A stretch of DNA of 64,000 nucleotides from Halogeometricum sp. S3BR5-2 (GCF_031624635.1 NZ_JAMQOQ010000010.1:1-64000), one strand, 5' to 3'; positions 17,970-27,238 are shown, counted from the stretch's first letter. The notes: generated from the sequence alone by a model not told the origin. Made by a program: numbers and translations.

Positions 17970-18353
17970 ATGTCACCGCTCCCCCTGCTCCTCACCATCC
18001 CGGCGTTCGCCACTCGGTTCGTCGCGACTACCCAGGATCTCCTTCTCCCGGTCGCGGGGCCGCTCACTCTCCCGATAGGGCGTTGGATTCCCCTCAATGA
18101 GCACCCCTTCTCTGCGTTCGTCCTCGCTGCGGTTGATTTCGGCTCAATGCTGGACTTTCCGGCGTGGACGAATACCGTGTTCTCCATGGCTGGCCTCGTC
18201 CTGCTGGTTCTCGGAGTGATGGCGTGGCTGGGAAGCCATAGCGGATATCGTCGGGCGTGGGGGCGACGGATGGCTTTCTCCGGAGGTGGCTTGTTCGTCG
18301 TCGGAACCGCGTTCGGGACCTTCGTCGACCTCCTGCAGTATGTCCTCGGATAG
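17970..18353 (+). CDS. Two-span pilin-like (VirB2-like) membrane protein, paralogue 1
   Basis: 128 residues from ATG 17970. An N-terminal hydrophobic leader is followed by a loop and two spans at about 68-90 and 101-122, separated by a short basic loop (SHSGYRRAWGRR). The pattern VLLVLGVMAWL, basic loop, MAFSGGG, FGTFVDLLQYVLG is clearly shared with the 27515-27919 protein. Two spans with a basic hairpin and a GGG start of the second span is the plan of VirB2-type pilins. The frame upstream to 17805 runs through the regulatory element and is rejected. The stop overlaps the next gene's start by 14 bases. Confidence 0.68.
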   Translation: MSPLPLLLTIPAFATRFVATTQDLLLPVAGPLTLPIGRWIPLNEHPFSAFVLAAVDFGSMLDFPAWTNTVFSMAGLVLLVLGVMAWLGSHSGYRRAWGRRMAFSGGGLFVVGTAFGTFVDLLQYVLG

Positions 18354-20661
18354 GCGTCGCGGTCGAGTGCGTGATGCGTCTCCATCGACGATAGCTTCGC
18401 TGTGGCCGTGTCTTCGCGACCGAATTCAGGCTGTCGTCGATCCGATTCGAGGCCACCTGATTACTCTTCCCGTAGCAGTTCTCGGGATGGTACTCATCAT
18501 CGTCTCGAGCGCGGTCATCGGTGCTGCTGCGGGTGCGCTCGTCATTCCCAATCCCGAGCCAGGTGTCGAGAAACACTACGACGACACGTTCCGGGTCCTC
18601 GCGAGCAACGATCGCGATCCCGGACGCAGTTCTCAGACCGTCGGCGTCTACGAGTACGCAGACAACGGAAGCATCACGGCCGTCAACAGGACGGTCGTCA
18701 CCCAGCCAGTCCAGCTGTGGGACTCGAATATTCAGTCGCGAGATGCTTTGGTCATCGCGAACGAGTCCGATATGTACCAGAGCGGACTGCACGGTTTCGT
18801 TCAGATCCCCTATCGTGACCGCTGGACGCCGCTAACGGACTGGTGGAACACCGAGTTCCGAATCCTCCCGCTCTACTCGGCTGACCCCTCCCGAGCGACG
18901 AGTACCGACGGTCACTATACAGTCGAGGTCCGCCACCCGAACGGCTGGTGGAATCCGGTGTACAACGCCGAGGTTGAACGCGTCGACGGCAACCTCACCG
19001 TCACCAACCCGGACGAGGCGCTCGTCCTCTCGTCGTACTACAGCACGGTGATCGACCGGAAAATCCAGATCGTCGAAGGTCTCCTCCAGCACTCTGCGAT
19101 GGCACCCAGTCCGGCAGCCGCTCGAAGTACATCCTCGGTCCCGACCCGCAATGGGAGCGAAGTATTCCCCACGACCGACGGTGCAAGTGTCGGCCTCCAG
19201 TGGCGCCCCGGCTCCCACGAACTGGTCCGGGATGCCTACGTGGGGAACATTGACGTCGCCCCCGGGGTGTGGTATCGCGGTCGATACATCACCCCGAGCT
19301 GGCAGCTGTCCACCTACGTTCCGTGGGACTACCGGGTCGACGTGCCGTCGGACTACAGCGAAAGCGGGTCCTGTACCATCGGGAACAACACCTACTCGCT
19401 TACTCGATGGGCCGACTACCGGCTGCTCGATTCGGATGCAGAGGTTGTGAACGTCACCGCCGGGAACATCAGTCTCGACTATGCTCGCCCGGGAATGTGG
19501 ACGACGGTCAACCTCACCAGCTCGGCCCCACGTCGGCTCCCGCCGGGACGGTACGACCTCACGGCGACGCTCCGCATCGAAACCGAACTGGAGACACACT
19601 ACGGCGTGTCGAGCGCCCGCTGCTCAGAGTGGGACTCGATCCGGACGACCAACCGGACGGTCGAACTCCAGTACACCGTGCCCATCGAGACGGTCAACAG
19701 CGACGACCTCTCGGTGGACGTCCAGGTGTACGACCGGCCCGGTCGAGACGTGGTCTCGGTCAACTGGACCGGCGAGCAAGGCCTCGCTGCCGGCGCCGCG
19801 GCGTGGGAGGATGTCGAGGTACAGATCGGCGAGAAGACGATGTACGTGACCGCTCCGTGGCGGTTCTACTCGGTTTCGCGGAACACCCACGTCGAAGAGC
19901 GGACGAGCGGCGGCACGACCGCTGTCGAGGCGTCGCACTCCTATCGGGGCACGTATCCGGCGATGCTCCACTACCGAATGAGTCCGGCGAACGTGAGCGT
20001 CCTCGCCGACCAGCCTGCCGATCAGCACATCTGGTGGAACCGAACGTACGTCGCCCGGAATCGGTCCGTTCCGGCAACGCCGCTCCCAAGTTCGATCATC
20101 GCGACGCAGAACACGAAACCGACGTACCTCTACGACCAGTTCGCCGGGGTCCTGAAGAGCACCGACCAGGTGACCGGCGAGTCCGTCACGGCAGAGGCGA
20201 GTGACGTGTGGGGGCTTCCTGTGGATACGTCGGTGAGTGTGACCCGCTATCGGGAATCCGAGCTCACCGTCACTGTCAACCAGTCTGCGGGGACAGCCGT
20301 GGTGTTCCTCACGAGTGCGACCGGCCTCCCGCTTCCCGGGCGTACCATCACTTTCGACGGGGCAGCCGTAGACAGCGTCACAACTGGCGCGGATGGTCGG
20401 GCGACCGTCGACGTGACAGGGACGATCGTCCGAGCGCATTTCGCTGGTGACTACTGGCGCGATTCGCGTCCGACCTACTATCTCGACGCCCACGGATATG
20501 GCGTGTCACAGACGGCGTTCGTTGGTGGGGCGACCGGGGTACTCGGCTACCTGAGCGCGGCTATCTCGAACGCAGCCATATTCGCGGAGTGGCTGGTCTT
20601 CGGGATCTTCGCGTTGCTGTGGATGCGATTCATGCGGGAGCGACCGGCGAGCAGGCGGTAG
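18340..20661 (+). CDS. Large sequon-rich surface protein with terminal membrane anchors
   Basis: 773 residues from ATG 18340. An N-terminal span (about 39-64) and a C-terminal span (about 742-766) frame an ectodomain of about 680 residues, rich in beta-strand and with more than ten N-x-S/T sequons (NRT, NLT, NNTYS, NVT, NWT, NRS), the target of haloarchaeal N-glycosylation. A region at about 650-700 (TVVFLTSATGLPLPGRTITFDG...TGADGRATVDV) reads as an Ig/CNA-B-like fold. It directly follows a pilin-like gene, so an extracellular part of the transfer machine or an adhesin is likely. No catalytic motif was seen. Confidence 0.72.
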   Translation: MSSDRRRGRVRDASPSTIASLWPCLRDRIQAVVDPIRGHLITLPVAVLGMVLIIVSSAVIGAAAGALVIPNPEPGVEKHYDDTFRVLASNDRDPGRSSQTVGVYEYADNGSITAVNRTVVTQPVQLWDSNIQSRDALVIANESDMYQSGLHGFVQIPYRDRWTPLTDWWNTEFRILPLYSADPSRATSTDGHYTVEVRHPNGWWNPVYNAEVERVDGNLTVTNPDEALVLSSYYSTVIDRKIQIVEGLLQHSAMAPSPAAARSTSSVPTRNGSEVFPTTDGASVGLQWRPGSHELVRDAYVGNIDVAPGVWYRGRYITPSWQLSTYVPWDYRVDVPSDYSESGSCTIGNNTYSLTRWADYRLLDSDAEVVNVTAGNISLDYARPGMWTTVNLTSSAPRRLPPGRYDLTATLRIETELETHYGVSSARCSEWDSIRTTNRTVELQYTVPIETVNSDDLSVDVQVYDRPGRDVVSVNWTGEQGLAAGAAAWEDVEVQIGEKTMYVTAPWRFYSVSRNTHVEERTSGGTTAVEASHSYRGTYPAMLHYRMSPANVSVLADQPADQHIWWNRTYVARNRSVPATPLPSSIIATQNTKPTYLYDQFAGVLKSTDQVTGESVTAEASDVWGLPVDTSVSVTRYRESELTVTVNQSAGTAVVFLTSATGLPLPGRTITFDGAAVDSVTTGADGRATVDVTGTIVRAHFAGDYWRDSRPTYYLDAHGYGVSQTAFVGGATGVLGYLSAAISNAAIFAEWLVFGIFALLWMRFMRERPASRR

Positions 20662-20669
20662 TGCGAACC

Positions 20670-21167
20670 TCAGAGTATCGCCGGGAAGTAAAACCAGCAC
20701 AATGCGAGTACTTGACCGACGATTCCCCCGACTAAGAACCCTGCATTCCATACCCTCGAGTCGGCCCTAAACAGTCCGAACCGAAGCGGAAGCGGGGACA
20801 CTGGTCGGAAGGGACGAACTGTGTGATCACCGCGACCGACGGTCAGCGCATCCGCCAGCAAATGTGAGATGACCCCGAGGAACACCGTCGTCCCGGCGAG
20901 TACCGCAATCGGCCAAGCAGGGAGGACGACCGGCGCTGCCAGCAGGCCGACGTAGAGCCCTGCGCAGGCGACCGCGCCGACACCCAGCGCGAACCAGACG
21001 GTGTGCGTCGGCCCGCGGTGGGGGAGCCAATCGTAGTCGTGGTCGAGATCTGGAAGGCGACAGACCGCTACTGCGACCACCGTCATGGCGAAGCCGACGA
21101 TCCCAAACAGCCCTGTCAGTGGGAGCATCAACAGGAGCGCGATTCCTCGGTGTCCATCCCTGTGCAT
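20670..21167 (-). CDS. YdjM/DUF457-like membrane metal-dependent hydrolase
   Basis: 165 residues from ATG 21167. Multi-span membrane protein with LPDLDHDYDWLPHRGPTHT (about 36-55) and ISHLLADALT (about 100-109), the Asp/His signatures of the YdjM (LexA-regulated membrane-bound hydrolase) family. The family is predicted to bind metal and act near the membrane on phospholipid or similar substrates; the substrate is unknown. It converges with the surface-protein gene. An upstream extension in frame to 21275 is possible but polar and poorly supported. Confidence 0.8.
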   Translation of the reverse strand: MHRDGHRGIALLLMLPLTGLFGIVGFAMTVVAVAVCRLPDLDHDYDWLPHRGPTHTVWFALGVGAVACAGLYVGLLAAPVVLPAWPIAVLAGTTVFLGVISHLLADALTVGRGDHTVRPFRPVSPLPLRFGLFRADSRVWNAGFLVGGIVGQVLALCWFYFPAIL

Positions 21168-21385
21168 AGTCCGGTCGGTGCCACTCCTAATCGGGGCACC
21201 CTCATTCCCAGATTGGGTGACTCCGATATAGTCGTTCTCGGTGTCTGAGGGGCTGTCCCCACGAAAATCCCACATCGGCCGTAGCTCTGTGGTGATTGGG
21301 CCTATTGGGATTAGTGCGAGTCTTCGGACTTTCGGATGTAACTAGTAGCAGACATGTCGAAATCGGCGTGACCGATACAGAGTAT

Positions 21386-21527
21386 GAGCCTTGTTTAGAC
21401 GCTCCTGAAGACGTCGGTCAGCGATTCTATTGGCTGAACAGAATCCATCCATGAGTGCTTCTCTTCCCGATTTCGTTCTTTGAGCAACGACCGTAGCGGA
21501 CGATCTACACCGCGTCTAAACAAGGCC
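21386..21527. mobile_element. MITE with 15-base terminal inverted repeats and target duplication
   Basis: The left end GAGCCTTGTTTAGACGC (from 21386) and the right end GCGTCTAAACAAGGC (21512-21526) are inverted copies. CAGAGTAT flanks both sides (21378-21385 and 21528-21535), a target-site duplication of 7-8 bases. The 142-base interior holds no gene. This is a non-autonomous element mobilised by some haloarchaeal transposase; the ends differ from those of the IS at 45336. The surrounding gap 21168-21582 holds no other feature. Confidence 0.75.
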
Positions 21528-21582
21528 CAGAGTATGTATTCAGTGTCTCGTCCGTGTTGGTCTCACACCACAATCGGTCGAC

Positions 21583-22317
21583 TCACTCCTCACGAAGGTA
21601 TGCGGACGCCTCACGGCGTCCCGCGCCTAACAGGAGGACGCCGAGAGCGACGAACCAGACGATCTGGGTAAGCCCGAAGATGCCCCCGCCGATCTCACCG
21701 AGTGCTGGAATCGCCGAGATGATACCTGCAGTCCCGACCACGAGCCCGAAGTAGTTCACCAGTCGGTGGAGCGCCCGCGTCCGTAGCGCCACCACGCTCA
21801 CGAGTAGCGTCCAGAGGCCGCCGATAATCTCGTTACCGCCGCCCAACCCGTCGATGACCGGACTAACTGCCAGCCAGACCGTCGTCGCCTGCGTCGGGTC
21901 GGTACTGTAGAGGTCAACGACGACGCCCGTCGCGAGGCTGGCAATCATCCCGCTGGCGATGACGAGGCCGGCCCAGATGAGCCCGAAAGCGGTCGTCGCG
22001 CGCATCAGCATCGGTGCGTCGGCTTTGAGATGCTCGTGAAGCGCCAGAACGAGCGCCACCAGTACGATACCGAAGACCACGTAGATGAGCAGGTACATCG
22101 CGTACAGACTCGTCTCGTTCGCGACGAACAGTTCGACCTGTTGGAGCGCCCCGGTGACGCTCGCAAAATCGAGGATGACGAGGAAGTACGCGATACCGGC
22201 CACGTAGATGGCCGCCTCGGTGAGCGCGGCCAGACCTCCTACACGAAGATAGTTCCACCGACTCACACCGGTCGGCCGCTCAATACTTTCGACTGCTTGG
22301 TTAGTAGACGACGCCAT
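21583..22317 (-). CDS. Seven-to-eight-span membrane protein, DUF4386-like
   Basis: 244 residues. After a polar N-terminus of about 25 residues there are seven or eight hydrophobic segments with short loops: starts near GGLAALTEAAIYVAGIAYF, YLLIYVVFGIVLVALVLALHEHL, and GLGGGNEIIGGLWTLLVSVVAL. The overall plan resembles DUF4386-type proteins, like the gene at 24410, but the match is weaker. No catalytic residues are visible. It belongs to the metabolic/stress cargo block between two parts of the transfer module. An A/T-rich run precedes the ATG at 22317. Confidence 0.65.
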   Translation of the reverse strand: MASSTNQAVESIERPTGVSRWNYLRVGGLAALTEAAIYVAGIAYFLVILDFASVTGALQQVELFVANETSLYAMYLLIYVVFGIVLVALVLALHEHLKADAPMLMRATTAFGLIWAGLVIASGMIASLATGVVVDLYSTDPTQATTVWLAVSPVIDGLGGGNEIIGGLWTLLVSVVALRTRALHRLVNYFGLVVGTAGIISAIPALGEIGGGIFGLTQIVWFVALGVLLLGAGRREASAYLREE

Positions 22318-22488
22318 TTTTATCGCTGATGTTACAGTAGTCGTCTGAGAAGATAGTCGTGTCGAGGGTTTTTCATCCGACAGTCAGACTGCTCTTCGTT
22401 CGCACGACTGCCGCAGGATACGCTCGTCGTCGTACTCAACGGTCGGCAAAAAAGCGTCACGACAAACTGAGCGCAACTGGGCAGCGGA

Positions 22489-23067
22489 CTACCTGAGCGG
22501 ATTTCGACCGAGCAATGTCCCAATCCTGGCGAGCGCACTCAGGAGGGGGAGCTGAAGCCACCACGGAATCCCTGCAAGACGCACGTCCTCCCGGTAGTGA
22601 GAGAGCACCGCCGCCACCGCGAATAGATCCGGTCGGCCCCCTGCCCCGGCCTCGTAGAGCGCTCGAATCGCGGATTCGAACTCGCCGGGCGGGCGGAGCG
22701 TCGTCCGAACGACGAGGATGTCGTCGTCGCGGTTTCGGATACTGTGGGCCTCTCCGGGTGCGATGGTCAGCGATTCGCCGGGAAGCAGGACGTGAGAGTC
22801 ACCGCGAACCGTCACGTTGGCCCGACCCGCCATCACCTTCGAGCGTACCTCCGACTGTGGGTGCAGACGGGCGGGTCCGCTATCGGTTCCCGGCGGAAGA
22901 ACGCCGTCCATCATCAAGTACGCCCCCTGTTCATCGACACCGCGTTCGAGGAACGTGATACGTGCTCCCGTCGACAGATCCTCGGCTGTGCTTGGATATC
23001 CGACTGAATCGTTCTCTGAGGGATCACCTGGTACCATCGACTGATGTTCGTTCGAAAATCGGCTCAT
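22489..23067 (-). CDS. Cupin domain protein with C-terminal hydrophobic helix
   Basis: About 192 residues from ATG 23067 (ATG at 23100 also possible). The cupin barrel at about 40-125 shows VLPPGTDSGPARLHPQSEVRSKVMAGRANVTVRGD and LLPGESLTIAPGEAHSIRN, with motif-1-type His/Glu and motif-2 His positions. The C-terminal 60 residues are helical and hydrophobic (AGIPWWLQLPLLSALARIGTLLG), as in haloarchaeal cupins that associate with membranes. The reaction is not known. It lies in the cargo block beside the flavodoxin gene, divergently oriented. Confidence 0.78.
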   Translation of the reverse strand: MSRFSNEHQSMVPGDPSENDSVGYPSTAEDLSTGARITFLERGVDEQGAYLMMDGVLPPGTDSGPARLHPQSEVRSKVMAGRANVTVRGDSHVLLPGESLTIAPGEAHSIRNRDDDILVVRTTLRPPGEFESAIRALYEAGAGGRPDLFAVAAVLSHYREDVRLAGIPWWLQLPLLSALARIGTLLGRNPLR

Positions 23068-23363
23068 CCGGTTCAATAGTGCTCCAGCGGTCGTAACCAT
23101 TCCGTACGTGCTGTTCGCTGGCTGGATGTGGCCTTCCTCCTACGGACCCTCGTCCCGTTGAGTCTATTCCCGGTAGCGACTCTTCGAGCGTTCCCCCAGT
23201 AGCGGCCTAGGAGATACAGAGGCCGAAGTGGGAAATGGGATTCATTGTGGACCTCCGATCCGTGAAGATCAGAATAGTAGCCCCACGGAGAGCGTCAGTG
23301 ACAGGGTGTTCGCCCACGAGAGGCTGCAGCTAGTATTTGACTGTTGTCGACGTTACTACATGC

Positions 23364-23933
23364 ATGGCCCACATCCTTACTGTGTTCGGAACCGGCGAGG
23401 GACAGACCGAAAAGATAGCCGACAGCATCACGGAGGAATTCAGAGCCCGTGGCCACGAGGCAACGACGGTAAACGTCGCGGAGATCGATTCCGAACTCGA
23501 TATCGACGAGTTCGACGCTGTCTTGATCGGTGCGTCGGTCCACTATGGAAGACAACAGAAGTCGGTGAGGCAGTGGGTTAAAACGAACCGCGACGTGCTG
23601 GTGCGAACGCCGAACGGGTTCTTTCAAGTCTCCGGTGCGTCCGGGGCGAAAAACGACGAGGGGCTCGCAGAGGCGACGGGATACCTCGACAAGTTTATCG
23701 ACGCCACGAACTGGCAGCCCGACAGAATCGCCCTCTTCGGCGGCGCGCTACGCTTCTCAGAGTACGGGTTCCTCAAGCGAGCGCTGCTGAAGTTCATCGT
23801 GAGAAACCAGGAATTCGAGACGGACGAGTCGGGAGACGCCGAGCTCACCGACTGGGAATCGGTCGTATCGTTTGCCGGCGAGTTCGCCGTGTTCGTCGAG
23901 GAACGACTGGGCGAAGCGGTCGAAGCAGACTGA
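23364..23933 (+). CDS. Flavodoxin domain protein, HemG-like
   Basis: 189 residues from ATG 23364. The phosphate-binding loop TVFGTGEGQTEKIA lies about 6-19. IGASVHYGRQQKSVRQWVKTN (about 57-77), FFQVSGASGAKNDE and FGGALRFSEYGFLKRALLKFI follow the layout of the menaquinone-dependent protoporphyrinogen oxidase/flavodoxin group (HemG-like). It would bind FMN and transfer electrons in the cytoplasm. A start 9 codons upstream (23337) is possible; MAHILTVFG is the expected family start. Its cargo context with a cupin and an MDR enzyme suggests redox stress. Confidence 0.83.
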   Translation: MAHILTVFGTGEGQTEKIADSITEEFRARGHEATTVNVAEIDSELDIDEFDAVLIGASVHYGRQQKSVRQWVKTNRDVLVRTPNGFFQVSGASGAKNDEGLAEATGYLDKFIDATNWQPDRIALFGGALRFSEYGFLKRALLKFIVRNQEFETDESGDAELTDWESVVSFAGEFAVFVEERLGEAVEAD

Positions 23934-24409
23934 GGACCGACAGTAAGCGACCGGTTGTCGTTCACGAACTGACACCAGGCGGCCACTGCTTCGGCTGAGA
24001 CCAACTGAATAGGGAGAGGGCAGAAGTGCGACACATCTTGGGCCGACGAACCCAGTATCGGCTCAGTGGATGAACCATAGAGAGTGAGCGACTTGCCCTC
24101 CCTATGCAACAGTGCTTGTCTGAAACATCGAGGTTATAATCGGTATGCGAGATACAGACGCTATAGACAGCACGACACAGCCCTGTTTCCAGCTCCCCGG
24201 CGTCTCTCCGAATTTCCCTGATTAACCGATTACCCTGGTGGTCGCGACTGCATGCTTGGTGCCCCCCTCGAGAAACTGCAGGAAAGGTTATCTCCTCTGA
24301 CACCCTTCCTATTTAGCAGTCCTTTCAGACGGTCCCTTGTGACCCGAGTACCATTCGACGGCGCTCCACCGCTCGGAGTCGTTCGGACAGGATATCCGGA
24401 GGCGTATCA
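23934..24409. other. 476-base gap, mostly featureless
   Basis: No convincing coding frame, repeat or RNA gene was seen. Its end carries a clear ribosome binding site, GGAGG at 24399-24403, seven bases or so before the ATG at 24410, unusual among the mostly leaderless genes of this window. Confidence 0.5.
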
Positions 24410-25171
24410 ATGGCAACCACGACAACCGAATCCGTCGAGACGCATCGACCACGTCGCATACGGCCCGTCTCGACTAAGACAACTGCACGAATCGCGGGAC
24501 TGCTCTACATCCTGATTTTCGTTACTGCAGGCTTCAGCGAGGGGTTCGTCCGCGCCACGCTGATCGTCCCAGGCGATGCGGCCGCAACAGCCGCGAACAT
24601 CCTCGCCTCGGAGGGGCTGTTCCGGCTCGGGGTGGTCAGCGACCTGATCGCCTTCTCGGCCGACGCCATCGTGGCCGTCCTGCTGTACGTCCTCCTCCGC
24701 CCGGTGAACAGGACCCTCGCGCTGGTGGCCGCGGCACTTCGGCTGGTCGCCCACCCCGCAATTGCGAGCATCAATATGCTCAACCAGTTCATGGCACTGC
24801 AACTCCTCACTGGTCCGGAGTACACGACTGTCTTCAGCCCCGAGCAACTGAACGCGCTCGCGCTGCTGTTGCTGACCGCTCACGGGTACGGCTATCTCAT
24901 CGGTGGGATCTTCTTCGGATTCCACCTGATCGTGTTAGGGTACCTGCTCTATCAGTCCGAACTGTTCCCCGCGATCCTCGGCATTCTCGTCGTCCTCGCG
25001 GCGTTCGGCTACCTGACCGAGAGCTTCACGTTCCTGCTCGTGCCCGCCTACGAATCGTTCGCGTCGACGGTCGTCCTCGTGACGGCCGTCGTCGGGGAGA
25101 TCGCCCTCGCACTGTATCTGGTCGTGCGGGGCGTCAGGCCACAACAACCGACGACGCCGGAGGCAGCCTGA
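24410..25171 (+). CDS. DUF4386 family membrane protein
   Basis: 253 residues. Matches the DUF4386 signature closely: TARIAGLLYILIFVTAGFSEGFVRATLIVPGDAAATAANIL (about 25-65), ...EGLFRLGVVSDLIAF, then further spans including GYLIGGIFFGFHLIVLGYLL. Six or more transmembrane helices in total. The family's role is unknown; it is frequently found beside oxidoreductases and regulators in bacteria and archaea. It overlaps the next gene by one base (TGATG), so the pair is one operon. Confidence 0.88.
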   Translation: MATTTTESVETHRPRRIRPVSTKTTARIAGLLYILIFVTAGFSEGFVRATLIVPGDAAATAANILASEGLFRLGVVSDLIAFSADAIVAVLLYVLLRPVNRTLALVAAALRLVAHPAIASINMLNQFMALQLLTGPEYTTVFSPEQLNALALLLLTAHGYGYLIGGIFFGFHLIVLGYLLYQSELFPAILGILVVLAAFGYLTESFTFLLVPAYESFASTVVLVTAVVGEIALALYLVVRGVRPQQPTTPEAA

Positions 25172-26208
25172 TGACCGCAGTGACACCCCAGGAGAGTTCA
25201 GCGGCGATCACGACCGACGTGGAAGCCACCACCATGCATGCAATCGTTCAGTCGGAATACGGTGGCCCCGAGGTACTGGAATTCGCCGACGTTGAGCGGC
25301 CCACGCCGAATCCGGACGAAGTCTTGGTACGCGTGGTTGCTGCCTCCGTTGGTGCAGGCGACTGGCACCTCATGCGTGGTGAACCGTTCCTCATCCGTCT
25401 CATCTACGGTGGCTACCGCCGACCGAAGTTCCCGACCCCCGGTGTCGACATCGCAGGGCAGGTCGAAGCAATCGGCCGAGACGTCACCGACTTCGAGCCG
25501 GGCGACGAGGTCCTCGCTGACCTCTCCGAACACGGATTCGGTGGCTTCGCAGAGTACGTGTGCGTCCCAGCGAACGCGGTCGTCTCGAAACCCGAGACTG
25601 TCTCCTTCAGGACCGCAGCGGCGATTCCGACGTCGGCCGTCGCCGCCCTTCAGGCGCTTCGTGATGCCGGCGAACTCCAGTCCGGCGAGCACGCCCTCAT
25701 CAACGGCGCGTCCGGTGGCGTGGGGACATTCGCGGTGCAGATCGCCAAGTACCTCGGCGCCGAGGTAACGGCGGTGTGCAGCACCGCGAAGATGGAACTG
25801 GTCCGCTCGATTGGTGCGGACCACGTCGTCGACTACACCGCGGAAGACGTCACCACCACCGGGAACCAGTACGACCTCATCCTCGACACGGCGGGATCGC
25901 ATTCGATGCGGTCCTACGGACGTATCCTCACGCCGATGGGACGGTACGTCATGGTTGGCGGTCCCACGAGACGATTTGTCGCGGCGATGGCGCTCGGGCC
26001 AGTGCTGTCGGCACTCGGGCGGCGACGGTACTGTGGGTTCTCTCTGAAGCCCAACCCCGACGACCTGCGATTCCTCAGTGGACTCCTCGAATCAGGCGAT
26101 CTCACGCCCGTCATCGATCAACGGTATCCGCTGAAACAGGTCCCCGACGCGATCCGCGATCTCGAAGCAGGCCGTGCGACAGGGAAACTCGTAATCACCG
26201 TCGAATGA
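25171..26208 (+). CDS. Zinc-free MDR oxidoreductase (quinone reductase-like)
   Basis: 345 residues (324 from the internal ATG 25234, MHAIVQSEYGGPEVLEF, which is the usual family start). GroES-like N-terminal domain (VGAGDWHLMRGEPF, GVDIAGQVEAIGRDV, FEPGDEVLAD), then a Rossmann domain with ALINGASGGVGTFAVQIAKYLGA (about 170-192). It lacks the structural zinc cysteines, placing it among NADPH:quinone reductase-type MDR proteins. It would reduce quinones or enals in the cytoplasm with NAD(P)H. It is co-transcribed with the DUF4386 gene, so the two may act on the same stress compound. Confidence 0.88.
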   Translation: MTAVTPQESSAAITTDVEATTMHAIVQSEYGGPEVLEFADVERPTPNPDEVLVRVVAASVGAGDWHLMRGEPFLIRLIYGGYRRPKFPTPGVDIAGQVEAIGRDVTDFEPGDEVLADLSEHGFGGFAEYVCVPANAVVSKPETVSFRTAAAIPTSAVAALQALRDAGELQSGEHALINGASGGVGTFAVQIAKYLGAEVTAVCSTAKMELVRSIGADHVVDYTAEDVTTTGNQYDLILDTAGSHSMRSYGRILTPMGRYVMVGGPTRRFVAAMALGPVLSALGRRRYCGFSLKPNPDDLRFLSGLLESGDLTPVIDQRYPLKQVPDAIRDLEAGRATGKLVITVE

Positions 26209-26285
26209 CACTCGCATCCCATGGGTCTGCTCAACCGGTGGTCTGTATTGGGTGATTCTACTGAGTTGTTTTAATCGCAACTACG

Positions 26286-26425
26286 TGCGAGATGTGCGTG
26301 CTGTATCTCGCACAGTGTTTCTGACAGCGAGCATAGAATACACAGAGAAATACGGATTATATCGCTAATCCCTATAGCTCGCTCTTATCGGCCTGTCTCA
26401 CGCCGCAACTGTGCGCATCGCGCAC
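26286..26425. promoter_or_regulatory. Palindrome-rich region upstream of pilin-like gene 2
   Basis: GTGCGAGAT (26286-26294) and ATCTCGCAC (26306-26314) form a 9-base inverted repeat with an 11-base centre. A second palindrome GTGCGC-ATC-GCGCAC lies at 26411-26425. TGCG-type words recur, recalling the elements at 17841 and 27430, but the two conserved blocks there are not present. It precedes the gene at 26467. Confidence 0.45.
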
Positions 26426-26466
26426 TCTGTGAGAGTACTTGCGTTCAGTCCGCCTTCTTCGCTTAG

Positions 26467-26967
26467 ATGCCGTCGGTTGCCGACCTCATCGACCCCGCGT
26501 TCAGGCTGTTCACGGTTGCCGAGCTGACGGCCCGGTACCTCTCACTGACCTTGCTGGTCATCGGGCTCATCGGCTATTTCACCGCGAGGACGAACTCCCG
26601 CAGGGCGGTTCGATATCGTGGGATGATCACTGGCTCGGCTGCGGCGCTGGTCGCGATTATCGGCCTCTCTGCGTTCTACGATCTCGTCGCGTTCGTGATG
26701 GGTGGCTCCGGATTTCTCCCGCCTGGCTGGCCCTACGGGTCGGCCGGTAGCGCTGGGTTGCTCCCGATCGCTCAGGCCGCTTCGGGGATGTTGTCGTACA
26801 TTGGCCTCGCGTGCTTCTCGCTCGGGGCCGCGCTATGGGCGGCGGGGACACCTCGAGGACGGACGTGGACCCGCGGCTATCACGGGATCACGTGGGGGCT
26901 CGCGATGATCGGCGTTTCGATGGGGGGGCTCCTGTTCACAGTCATCGCTGGTGTCTTTGGGATTTGA
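26467..26967 (+). CDS. Four-span pilin-like protein with internal duplication, paralogue 2
   Basis: 166 residues. It consists of two units, each span-basic loop-span: LSLTLLVIGLIGYFTARTNSRRAVRYR...LVAIIGLSAFYDLVAFVMGG (about 25-82) and SYIGLACFSLGAALWAAGTPRGRTWTR...LAMIGVSMGGLLFTVIAG (about 108-164), joined by a Gly/Pro linker. The first unit aligns with the spans of the proteins at 17970 and 27515. It may therefore be a tandem fusion of a VirB2-like pilin unit. It precedes the second part of the transfer module. Confidence 0.62.
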   Translation: MPSVADLIDPAFRLFTVAELTARYLSLTLLVIGLIGYFTARTNSRRAVRYRGMITGSAAALVAIIGLSAFYDLVAFVMGGSGFLPPGWPYGSAGSAGLLPIAQAASGMLSYIGLACFSLGAALWAAGTPRGRTWTRGYHGITWGLAMIGVSMGGLLFTVIAGVFGI

Positions 26968-27052
26968 CCACCCCCGCTCGTCATTAAACGTCAGAACTGG
27001 ATTTGAACTCGATCTGATCACCAGCAGAAGGAATCTCGTGGTCGGATATCGG

Positions 27053-27238
27053 TTAGATCCGACCCCGCTCGACTGGTCTGTACTCAGCGTTGAGTTCCTC
27101 TGCGGTTGCGAACTCGACTTGGTCGAGAAGCTCGTTCACCGCCTCGTCGTAGGACTGCCGATCAAGCAGATTTCGATTACTGAACGCACGGAGTCGGTCG
27201 CGCGTGTTCTCTTTCACGGGGATTGAGTACCGGCTCAT
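27053..27238 (-). CDS. Small ribbon-helix-helix-like protein, orphan antitoxin candidate
   Basis: 61 residues from ATG 27238. MSRYSIPVKENTRDRLRAF gives a short strand with the polar pattern of a ribbon-helix-helix arm, and NRNLLDRQSYDEAVNELLDQVEFA a following helix pair, as in haloarchaeal VapB-like antitoxins. No toxin gene adjoins it; the downstream sequence (26968-27052) is empty. It may be an orphan antitoxin or a small regulator acting on the shared element immediately upstream. Confidence 0.6.
   Translation of the reverse strand: MSRYSIPVKENTRDRLRAFSNRNLLDRQSYDEAVNELLDQVEFATAEELNAEYRPVERGRI

Noticed and set aside
18094-18792. Long minus-strand frame opposite the surface protein
   Set aside because: Antisense shadow; the plus-strand genes have membrane spans, sequons and proper starts.
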